From Hymenobacter metallilatus (lineage in GTDB: Bacteria > Bacteroidota > Bacteroidia > Cytophagales > Hymenobacteraceae), in assembly GCF_003944705.1 (NCBI RefSeq), contig NZ_RWIS01000003.1, positions 310,001 to 374,000 of the forward strand: 64,000 nucleotides of DNA. Reading direction: 5' to 3'. Shown one piece after another: positions 57,792-64,000 of this stretch (its first letter is position 1; every line of letters begins with the position of its first letter). The notes beneath the pieces were generated by a model. That model was not told where the DNA came from. It made no database searches and saw only the letters and a program-made list of their open reading frames with translations. Made by a program: the position numbers and the translations under genes.

Positions 57792-58703
57792 CTATTCCTC
57801 GCTGTAAAATGACTCCAGCGCCCCGCGCAGCTTCGGAAACTCAAAGGTGAAGCCCTGCTGCAGGGTTTTTTCGGCACTAACGCGCTGGGAGGCCAGCACT
57901 ATCTCGCTCATTTCGCCCATTACCAGCTTCAGGCCGAACTCGGGCACCTTAGGCAGCACCAGCGGGCGGTGCAGCACATCGGCCAGGGTGCGGGTAAACT
58001 CCTGGTTGGTTACGGGGTTGGGTGCCACGGCATTGTAAGTGCCCTGCCACTGCGGCTCCTCCAGAGCCTGAATAAACAGGCGGCACAGGTCGTCGAGGTG
58101 AATCCAGGACATATACTGCTTGCCCGAGCCCAAGGCTGCCCCAGCCATGAGCTTCACGGTACGGGCCAGGGGCACCAGCGCGCCGCCCTCAGGGCTCAGT
58201 ACGATGCCAATCCGGAAAATAGCCGTTCGGACGCCGTATTCCGCTACCCCCTGGGCCGCAGCTTCCCAGCGCTGGCACACTTCCGCCAGAAAATCGTCGG
58301 TAGCCGGTGGAGTTTCTTCGTTTACCAGTTGACTGTCCCGGTCGCCATAAATGCCAATGGCCGAGGCCGAAATGAACGTCCGGACGTGGTGGTTCTGCTT
58401 GGCCAGTTCCCGCGCCATCAGCTGGGTGCCGGCCAGGCGGCTCGACAAAATTTCCCGCTTTTTTTCCTGCGTCCACTTGCCGTCCGACACGCTGCTGCCC
58501 GCCAAGTTGATGATGTAGTCGGCGTAGGGTACGGCGGCCTCGTCGATGGTGCCTGCCAGCGGGTCCCAGCGGAAGCTGCGGAACCGGCCGCTACCGGACG
58601 TGCGGCTGAGCAAGGCCACTTCGTAGCCCCCGTCAATCAGCATTTCCGCCAGGCGGGTGCCAATCATGCCGGTACCACCGGTAATCAGAACTTTACGGGA
58701 CAT
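57792..58703 (-). CDS. TIGR01777 family NAD(P)-binding epimerase/oxidoreductase
   Basis: 303 residues. Rossmann motif ITGGTGMIGTRLAEMLIDGG, ADYIINLAGSSVSDGKW and ISASAIGIYGDRDSQ (with the Ser and Tyr of the SDR site), and the C-terminal DUF1731-like part (FTRTLADVLHRPLVLPKVPEFGL; VSAEKTLQQGFTFEFP). It is more canonical than the copy at 3882. It heads a two-gene unit with the 403-residue membrane protein; no MarR palindrome is found here. Substrate unknown. Confidence 0.93.
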   Translation of the reverse strand: MSRKVLITGGTGMIGTRLAEMLIDGGYEVALLSRTSGSGRFRSFRWDPLAGTIDEAAVPYADYIINLAGSSVSDGKWTQEKKREILSSRLAGTQLMARELAKQNHHVRTFISASAIGIYGDRDSQLVNEETPPATDDFLAEVCQRWEAAAQGVAEYGVRTAIFRIGIVLSPEGGALVPLARTVKLMAGAALGSGKQYMSWIHLDDLCRLFIQALEEPQWQGTYNAVAPNPVTNQEFTRTLADVLHRPLVLPKVPEFGLKLVMGEMSEIVLASQRVSAEKTLQQGFTFEFPKLRGALESFYSEE

Positions 58704-58710
58704 CTGAAAT

Positions 58711-58838
58711 AGTTTCTGGGTACTTGTTTCTCGTTCGTGTTCAGTTTACGCCCATCAGCAGATTTGCATGACCGACACGGAGAACTTGCCGATTCCTAAG
58801 CACCAAAACTAGAAACAAGTAACTAGAAACCAGAAACT
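58711..58838. repeat. Inverted low-complexity strings between folE and the TIGR01777 gene
   Basis: AGTTTCTGGGTACTTGTTTC (58711-58730) is mirrored, imperfectly, by AGAAACAAGTAACTAGAAAC and CAGAAACT (58811-58838). Same design as the flanks of the REP elements, but with no REP core between. It reaches the folE stop codon. Confidence 0.55.
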
Positions 58839-59521
58839 CATTTCCCCAACAACCGCAAAAACTCGTGGCGTAGCGTTTCGTCGCGCCCAAAGGCGCCGCC
58901 GTATTCGGCCGTAATGGTACTGCTGTTGGTGTCATTCACGCCCCGGCTCATTACGCAGAGGTGGTCGGCCTCAATCAGCACGGCCACATCTTCGGTGCCC
59001 AGCGCGTTTTTTAGCTCCTCAGCAATCTGGCGGGTGAGACGCTCCTGCACTTGGGGGCGGCGGGCAAAGTACTGCACCACGCGGTTCAGCTTACTGAGTC
59101 CCACTACGTGCGTACCCGGCAGATACGCCACGTGGGCCTTGCCGATGATGGGCACAAAATGGTGCTCACAGCACGAAAATACCGTAATGTCGCGCTCCAC
59201 CAGCAGGTTCTGGTAGTGGTAGCGGTTGTCAAACAACCGTACCTCGGGACGGTGCTTGGGGTCGAGGCCCCTAAACCATTCCTGCACGTACATTTTAGCG
59301 ACGCGCCGGGGGGTGCCGCTCAGGCTGTCGTCGGTCAGGTCCAGGCCCAGCAGCTGCATAATCTGCTCAAAATGCCCGGCAATGGCCGTAATCTTCTCGT
59401 CGTCGCTGAGCTGAAAAGCATCGGCACGAAGAGGGGTGCGCAGGTCGGCCGGTAGTTGGGCATCAACAACGGGGCGGGCGGCACCGTCCGCGGCAAAGGC
59501 CGCAGGCACGGGGTTATCCAT
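58838..59521 (-). CDS. folE: GTP cyclohydrolase I
   Basis: 227 residues. The family core is intact: FSCCEHHFVPIIGKAHVAYLPG (zinc Cys and His), VVGLSKLNRVVQYFARRPQVQERLT and CVMSRGVNDTNSSTITAEYGGAF. The N-terminal about 30 residues are a variable extension. It makes 7,8-dihydroneopterin triphosphate from GTP for folate or tetrahydropterin. The start overlaps the queD stop by 8 bases, so the two are translated together. Confidence 0.96.
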   Translation of the reverse strand: MDNPVPAAFAADGAARPVVDAQLPADLRTPLRADAFQLSDDEKITAIAGHFEQIMQLLGLDLTDDSLSGTPRRVAKMYVQEWFRGLDPKHRPEVRLFDNRYHYQNLLVERDITVFSCCEHHFVPIIGKAHVAYLPGTHVVGLSKLNRVVQYFARRPQVQERLTRQIAEELKNALGTEDVAVLIEADHLCVMSRGVNDTNSSTITAEYGGAFGRDETLRHEFLRLLGK

Positions 59522-59921
59522 GGTATTCTACAAAATTGCGTTCGGTCTCATACAGCGTAACCGATAAGGCTAGGCTGTCCGCTAGGTGAGGACGCAAACG
59601 GTTCCAGATAACCACGGCAATATTCTCGGCCGTGGGGTTGAGGTGACGGAATTCTTCAGTGTCCAGATTCAGATTCCGGTGGTCAAAGGTATCCAGAATC
59701 TCGCGTTTGATCAGGTCACTCAAGCGCTTCATATCATACACGTACCCGGTCTCCGGGTCGATGCTGCCGGTCAGGCGGACAATCAACTCGTAGTTATGTC
59801 CGTGATAATGAGGGTTGTTGCACTTGCCGAAGATGGCCCGGTTGTGCTCCTCGCTCCAAGCTGGGTTGTGCAAACGGTGCGCGGCGTTGAAGTGCTCTTT
59901 ACGGCAGATCGTAATGGTCAT
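59514..59921 (-). CDS. queD: 6-carboxy-tetrahydropterin / 6-pyruvoyl-tetrahydropterin synthase
   Basis: 135 residues from ATG 59921 (MTITICRKEHFNAAHRLHNP). The zinc-binding His are in HFNAAHRL and NNPHYHGHNYEL, with the catalytic Cys in FGKCNNP and an Asp/His pair in DTFDHRNLN. It converts the folE product into a tetrahydropterin or, for queuosine, 6-carboxy-tetrahydropterin. First gene of the queD-folE unit. No other queuosine genes lie nearby, so biopterin-like or queuosine use is unclear. Confidence 0.93.
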   Translation of the reverse strand: MTITICRKEHFNAAHRLHNPAWSEEHNRAIFGKCNNPHYHGHNYELIVRLTGSIDPETGYVYDMKRLSDLIKREILDTFDHRNLNLDTEEFRHLNPTAENIAVVIWNRLRPHLADSLALSVTLYETERNFVEYHG

Positions 59922-60195
59922 AGTCGGCAATGAACAGCGTGGGGTTGCTTTTGTTCAGCAGGTTCGCAAAGATTCATAAGTGGTTAAACGTAGCAGTATC
60001 TGTATATGAGAATAGTTTTATGGTACCTAAGTAATGCGAAATAGTAATTTTCAAGCAAAACACAGCTTTCTTCAAAAAAATCAATCGGGGGCCTAGTATG
60101 GTGCTGGTAGTCTGGTTAAATTTGGTCAGTCGGATACAGTAAGCCGGCATTTACTTCCTGCACATCATTTCTTTTTCACTCTATTTCATTCCCCT

Positions 60196-60906
60196 ATGAA
60201 ACGAGGCCTACTCTTCTCCCTGCTGCTCCTATTGGCAACAACGGTGACCAGCTTCGCGCAAAAGTCGCCCGTTGACGAAACGGATATGGCCATCAAAGGC
60301 ATTCCGCGCAAGGGGCAACGAGTTTCTATGCAGCTGGATAGCAAGCGCGTGGAAGACTCCTGGAAAAAACAGCTGGATGAGCAGTTCGGCAGCAAGGTGA
60401 AAGCCGATAAGGGCGTATATACCATGGATGGCGTCGTTATTGAAGCCATTTCCAAAACCCCCATCCGCGTAATCAGCAAGGTAGATGCCGTGCCAACCGG
60501 TACCACCGTATGGTGGTCGATTGACCTGGGCAACGCTTACCTGAGCAAAGATGCCACTCCCGTGCAGTGGAAAGCCGCCGAAGGCTACCTGAAGGACTTC
60601 GCCCGCAAGCTCTACCGTGAGGATTTGGCCCTGCAGGTTGCTACCGCTGAGAAAGCCCTGGTACAGTCGCAGGACAACCACATGGCCGTTATTGCCAAGG
60701 CTGATGCCATCAAGAAGGACATCGAAAAGAACAAGCAGCGCAAAATTGAAATTCAGCAGCAGCTGGCACAGAACGCCGCCGAGTTGCAGCAGTTCAACAA
60801 CCAGGTTGACCTGAACCTGAAAGAGCAGGAAGCTGCCCGCGCCGACATTGTGAACATGCGCGTGGCCCTGGAAGCCGTAAAGGAGCGCATGAACAAAATC
60901 GAATAG
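60196..60906 (+). CDS. Secreted coiled-coil protein of unknown function
   Basis: 236 residues with a signal peptide (MKRGLLFSLLLLLATTVTSFAQ). A small domain (about 25-130: YTMDGVVIEAISKTPIRVISKVD, GTTVWWSIDLGNAYLSK) is followed by a long coiled coil (about 150-236: QQLAQNAAELQQFNNQVDLNLKEQEAARADI). Location is probably the periplasm; family not named. Its upstream gap (59922-60195) is AT-rich with no clear motif. It ends with a good terminator. Confidence 0.78.
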   Translation: MKRGLLFSLLLLLATTVTSFAQKSPVDETDMAIKGIPRKGQRVSMQLDSKRVEDSWKKQLDEQFGSKVKADKGVYTMDGVVIEAISKTPIRVISKVDAVPTGTTVWWSIDLGNAYLSKDATPVQWKAAEGYLKDFARKLYREDLALQVATAEKALVQSQDNHMAVIAKADAIKKDIEKNKQRKIEIQQQLAQNAAELQQFNNQVDLNLKEQEAARADIVNMRVALEAVKERMNKIE

Positions 60907-60938
60907 TAGCCGCAGTATACCGCCGCTTCTCTCCGGTT

Positions 60939-60980
60939 ACAACAACAAAGGCCGCCCTAGTGGGTGGCCTTTGTTGTTGT
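60939..60980 (+). terminator. Terminator after the coiled-coil gene
   Basis: ACAACAACAAAGGCCGCCC / GGGTGGCCTTTGTTGTTGT forms a 19-bp stem with one G-U pair and a 4-base loop. It lies 33 bases after the stop codon. Confidence 0.85.
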
Positions 60981-61085
60981 AAGCCTTTATGTGCTGTGGC
61001 GCGGACTTCGGCCCGCCGCTCACCTCACATAAAACGGTATTCAGGACGCCTTTTACAGTCCGAAGGGCGGCTCCTGTGGTAGATA

Positions 61086-61131
61086 GTATACTGTGTGGAG
61101 GCGGCGGACAGAAGATCACGCCACAGTATAC
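61086..61131. repeat. Palindromic intergenic repeat between convergent genes
   Basis: GTATACTGTG (61086-61095) pairs exactly with CACAGTATAC (61122-61131), with a GC-rich loop. CGCAGTATACCGCCGC at 60911 is a related string, and GGACTTCGGCCCGCC / GTCCGAAGGGCGGC (61000-61070) a weaker one. It probably belongs to the same class of intergenic palindromes as elsewhere in the window. Confidence 0.5.
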
Positions 61132-61138
61132 CGGCTCC

Positions 61139-61741
61139 TTACTCCAGGTGGCTGCGGAGGAATTTTTCGGCCTCTTTCTCGTTTTTCCAGCCTACAATGC
61201 GGGTTTCGGCCGGGCGGTAGCGGTGCTGAAACCATAGGCTCAGGGAAGGCCGCACACCCGGGTAATGCTGATTGAGCGTGGCCCAGTCAGTGGCATCGGG
61301 GAGGGTGCGCTGAGCGGGGCGGGCAGGCACGGCCAGCAGCACAGTTTGCAAGGCGCCTTTCACGTCCAGCGTGAGCAGGGCCAGGGGCGTCACTTCTACC
61401 ACCGTGCCCGCGGGCTGGGTTTCGGCCAGCACCAGCGCTGCCAGCGGAGCCTCCGCCCCGCCCATACCCGTGGCTACCCGCGTACCCGGTACGAAGCCCA
61501 GATTACCGGGCACCGGCAGAAACTCAATTACCTCCTCGGTACCGGCTTCCTGCTGTCGCTCAAACGTGTGCGTGGCCGGGTTGTAGTGCTGCTCGTGGTT
61601 GGTACCGGCGGGCATGGCCACGACCACCTGAAGCAGCTTCCGTTCCGCCGAGAAAGTGGGGAGCTCGGCGTAGTTAGTGTGGCAGCCGCTCAGCAGGCCA
61701 GGGAGGAGCAGAGCAGGAAACAGCAGGGCAGAGGCACGCAT
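61139..61741 (-). CDS. Lipoprotein resembling inorganic pyrophosphatase, catalytic residues lost
   Basis: 200 residues with signal and lipobox [20 protein letters not shown]. The mature protein follows the PPase fold order: FLPVPGNLGFVPGTRVATG, LAALVLAETQPAGTVVEVTPLALLTL, LLAVP, a helix ending SLWFQHRY and a C-terminal VGWKNEKEAEKFLR as in Bacteroidota secreted pyrophosphatases. In the family the signature DGDPLDVLVL carries metal-binding Asp residues; here the same position reads GGAEAPLAALVL, and the usual D..ED.K strand reads LDVKGALQT. It is probably a pseudoenzyme. The role is unknown. Confidence 0.7.
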   Translation of the reverse strand: MRASALLFPALLLPGLLSGCHTNYAELPTFSAERKLLQVVVAMPAGTNHEQHYNPATHTFERQQEAGTEEVIEFLPVPGNLGFVPGTRVATGMGGAEAPLAALVLAETQPAGTVVEVTPLALLTLDVKGALQTVLLAVPARPAQRTLPDATDWATLNQHYPGVRPSLSLWFQHRYRPAETRIVGWKNEKEAEKFLRSHLE

Positions 61742-61781
61742 GGCAATGAGGGATAAGCCGAAAGACTGGTCCGGAAGATAA

Positions 61782-61819
61782 GAAGCCCGGCCAGCATGTA
61801 CTATGCCGGGCCGGGCTTC
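61782..61819 (-). terminator. Terminator after the M1 peptidase gene
   Basis: GAAGCCCGGCC / GGCCGGGCTTC forms an 11-bp stem with a 16-base loop, 25 bases after the M1 stop on the minus strand, followed by TTATCTTCC. Confidence 0.6.
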
Positions 61820-61843
61820 ACCCTGTACAGGATTTCAGTAGAG

Positions 61844-64000
61844 TTACTGCGCCAGCTGTTCGTCGAGGAGGCGGAAGGGACTCAGCTGCTCCAGGTGCAG
61901 CACAAAGCGAATGTTACGCGCGAAATCTTTGCCACTGCCGGGCAGTCCGTTCTCGTACTGGGAGCCGGCCACGGGCAGGTACAGACGCAGGATGTTCTTG
62001 GCCAGAGGCAATACCAGGCCCGCCCCGTAGTAGCCCCGGGTCCGGGCGCTGAAGGAAAGGCCAGCTACTATTTTGCCTAGCCCCACATCACCGTACACGG
62101 CCAGGGAGGTAACCGGCAGGTCGGCTTCCAGGTTGAGAGTGGTAAGCCAGTTCTGAGTGCTAACGGGCACGTAGCCTTTAAAGCCCCCGTCCCGGTCGTC
62201 GGTCTGGTGCACCTGGGCGGTGAAGGCATCGGAAATCTGCTGCCGGTCGAGGTAGGTGTTCTGGTAGCGGTAGTCGTAGCTGCCGCTCAGGCCCATCCGG
62301 AAGTCGGCGCTGGATTTCAGGAAGGTGCCCCCGAACACGCGCGCCCGCACCTGCTTCCGGGCGTTGTAGTAGCGGCCGTAAGTGGCCGTGGCCCGGAGCA
62401 GGCTGGCCTGCCGGGCACTGTTGTCACTGGAAACATCCGATGACAGGAAGTTCAGCTCCAGGTGGCCCGACCAGTTCTGGAGGGCATTCCCGTCGCTGAT
62501 GCGGTATTCCGCCGTCTGAATGCTGCTGGTACGGTTCAGGAAGTCGCTCTGCACGGAGGTATTGGCAAACCGGACCCAGTGCTGGGCGCGGTTATAGGCC
62601 GAATGCGGCAGCTGCAGGGTGAGGCTGGGCTCAATTTTGCTGAACCGCTCAAACCGCGTCAGCTGTACCTTGGTGATAAGCTGGCGCACATTGGTGCGGG
62701 GCAATACGTTCAGCGACACGCTGCCGATGCCGTTTATCTCCGCCCGGTTGAAGCTGAACATGGGCATGGCCAGGAAATTCAGGCGCTTCGGGGCCAGCAG
62801 GTTCGTGTAGAAGGCCGCGCCCAGCATAAACTTATCGGCGGTGTTGGCCCCCAGCACCGGCACCCAGTTGATGAAGTGCCGGTCCCAGCGCTCCACGCTG
62901 GCCAGGGGCTTCAATTGCAGGGGCTCCCAGGTCGGGAAGCTGCCCTCCAGCTGGCGCTGGTCGTCGCGGCGGTTGAGCTGGGGCGTGAGGTAGCCGGGGT
63001 CGACTACCACGGCCGCCACCCCCTGGCGCTGGAAGTTGAGCTGGGTTTCGTCCTGCTCTTCATCCTCGGTGCCGCCGAATACGGGCGTCCACTTCAACTC
63101 CAGTACTTTCCCCTGAGCATCCAGGGAGGCCACGGGCACGGCCAGGGGCGCGGGAGAGTCGTTGCGTACCAGCACCTTTACCGTACCGTTCTGCACCAGC
63201 ATATCCGACAGCGCTACCTCGTAGTGGTTCTGGGTAGTGAGCATCTGCTGAAAAAACCAGCCGAGCTTCTGGCCGCTGACTTCCTCAAACACGGCCTGCA
63301 TGTCGGCCGGGTAGGGGTGGCGGAACTGCCACCGCTGGTAGTAGGTGTGCATGGCCTCGTCGAACTTCTCCTGCCCCAGGTAGCCGGCCAGGTATCTCAG
63401 CAGGGAGGCCGTTTTGCCGTACACAATCAGGCCGTAGTTGAGCTTGCCGAATTCCGCCGAAATGGGGCCACTCACCGGCTGGTCGAGGCCCCGGGAGGCC
63501 ATGGCCTGGTAGGGAATCTGGTTGAGGGCGGCGGCCGGCAAACCATCTACGCCCAGCTTACCAGCAATTTTGGGCGACTTCGCCAGAAACTCGAACTGCC
63601 CGGCGGTGGGGTTATCCCGCTCCGCCACCCGGTTTTCGATGTAGGAGTTCACACCCTCATCCATCCACGGAAAATCCCGCTCGTTGGAGCCCAGAATCCC
63701 GTAAAACCAGTTGTGGCCCACCTCATGCACAATGGCCGCAGGTTGCGTTACCGTCACCATCGGGTACTCCATACCTGAGCCGGCGCTTAGGGCTCCATCC
63801 ACGGCCGTGGCGGAGGCGTAGGGATACTCGCCCACCCACTGCGAGTAGTAGGTGAGGGCGTCATTCACATCCTGCAGGCCCTTAATCCACTTCTGCGCAT
63901 CCTTGTTGGTGAAAAGCACCCAGGAAGTTACCTGCCGACCCGAGGGTAGTGTGACGCCGCCTTTCAATACGTTAAACCGCTTATCAGCAAACCAGGCAAA
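61844..64000 (-). CDS. M1 family metallopeptidase (N-terminus outside the window)
   Basis: The frame is open to the window edge; the ORF track's first residue is a TTG inside the sequence ...FAWFADKRFNVLKGGVTLPSG, so the gene continues to the right. The zinc site HEVGHNWFYG plus DEGVNSYIENR marks family M1. A C-terminal region of about 450 residues, beta-rich (LNFLSSDVSSDNSARQASLLR, FGGTFLKSSADFRMGLSGSY), follows the protease domain, as in M1 proteins from Bacteroidota that may reach the outer membrane. It cleaves N-terminal residues from peptides. It is likely secreted, but the signal peptide is not visible. Confidence 0.93.
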   Translation of the reverse strand, partial: FAWFADKRFNVLKGGVTLPSGRQVTSWVLFTNKDAQKWIKGLQDVNDALTYYSQWVGEYPYASATAVDGALSAGSGMEYPMVTVTQPAAIVHEVGHNWFYGILGSNERDFPWMDEGVNSYIENRVAERDNPTAGQFEFLAKSPKIAGKLGVDGLPAAALNQIPYQAMASRGLDQPVSGPISAEFGKLNYGLIVYGKTASLLRYLAGYLGQEKFDEAMHTYYQRWQFRHPYPADMQAVFEEVSGQKLGWFFQQMLTTQNHYEVALSDMLVQNGTVKVLVRNDSPAPLAVPVASLDAQGKVLELKWTPVFGGTEDEEQDETQLNFQRQGVAAVVVDPGYLTPQLNRRDDQRQLEGSFPTWEPLQLKPLASVERWDRHFINWVPVLGANTADKFMLGAAFYTNLLAPKRLNFLAMPMFSFNRAEINGIGSVSLNVLPRTNVRQLITKVQLTRFERFSKIEPSLTLQLPHSAYNRAQHWVRFANTSVQSDFLNRTSSIQTAEYRISDGNALQNWSGHLELNFLSSDVSSDNSARQASLLRATATYGRYYNARKQVRARVFGGTFLKSSADFRMGLSGSYDYRYQNTYLDRQQISDAFTAQVHQTDDRDGGFKGYVPVSTQNWLTTLNLEADLPVTSLAVYGDVGLGKIVAGLSFSARTRGYYGAGLVLPLAKNILRLYLPVAGSQYENGLPGSGKDFARNIRFVLHLEQLSPFRLLDEQLAQ

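Noticed and set aside
62462-63778. 438-residue ORF opposite the M1 peptidase
   Set aside because: Shadow of the M1 gene, no motif.

Overview
This window looks like a chromosomal segment from a GC-rich Bacteroidota of the Cytophagales, most like Hymenobacter or a close relative. The evidence is indirect: a type IX secretion C-terminal sorting domain, a carboxypeptidase-regulatory-domain/TonB receptor, GbsR/MarR and Lrp regulators, a bacteriophytochrome operon, many lipoproteins and 'Q'-ended signal peptides, Bacteroidota-style -7 boxes (TAnnTTTG) close to start codons, and dense families of palindromic intergenic repeats. No rRNA operon, prophage, integrase, insertion sequence or CRISPR array was seen. 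Most of the long opposite-strand ORFs in the track are GC-driven shadows.

Layout. 1-5.5 kb: a gene tail, an unusual class II tRNA-like gene, an Lrp regulator, a TonB-C/YwqK protein, thioredoxin, and a GbsR/MarR regulator with a TIGR01777 epimerase. Both of the last two have the same palindrome upstream. 5.5-16.2 kb: an orphan SUKH-3 immunity protein, DNA polymerase III alpha, a LysM protein with an MltD-like lytic transglycosylase, and a large outer-membrane receptor. 16.2-23 kb: a tight operon of a lone SRA domain protein, an SRA-HNH endonuclease and an O-methyltransferase, then an M16 peptidase, a GT9 glycosyltransferase and aminopeptidase P. 23-33 kb: an OmpA/TSP3 protein, several lipoproteins and secreted proteins, an EVE protein, a PolX whose polymerase catalytic residues look lost, a second GT9, OsmC and a UBP zinc finger.

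33-38 kb holds a light-signalling operon: heme oxygenase (makes the chromophore), bacteriophytochrome kinase, a single-domain response regulator and a receiver-histidine kinase. 38-49.5 kb: serS, rho with a very long disordered N-terminus, a T9SS cargo protein, a Gfo/Idh/MocA oxidoreductase, a DsbA-like protein, UbiA, a methyltransferase and small membrane proteins. 49.9-53.9 kb: a winged-helix regulator with membrane proteins, including a DUF4153-like protein, with similar operator-like palindromes at two places. 54-64 kb: PBP1A, an unknown GTG-start protein, a second TIGR01777 protein, folE and queD (pterin), a secreted coiled-coil protein, an inorganic-pyrophosphatase-like lipoprotein lacking its catalytic acids, and an M1 peptidase cut by the window end.

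The observations most worth a second look are: (1) the SRA / SRA-HNH operon; (2) the tRNA-like gene with a 46-nt variable region and CUC anticodon; (3) nested palindromic repeats bracketed by inverted low-complexity strings, one related string lying in frame inside a gene; (4) apparent pseudoenzymes (PolX polymerase domain, pyrophosphatase-like lipoprotein); and (5) two regulator/operator pairs readable directly from the sequence. Family names rest on motif recognition by eye; no database search was possible.
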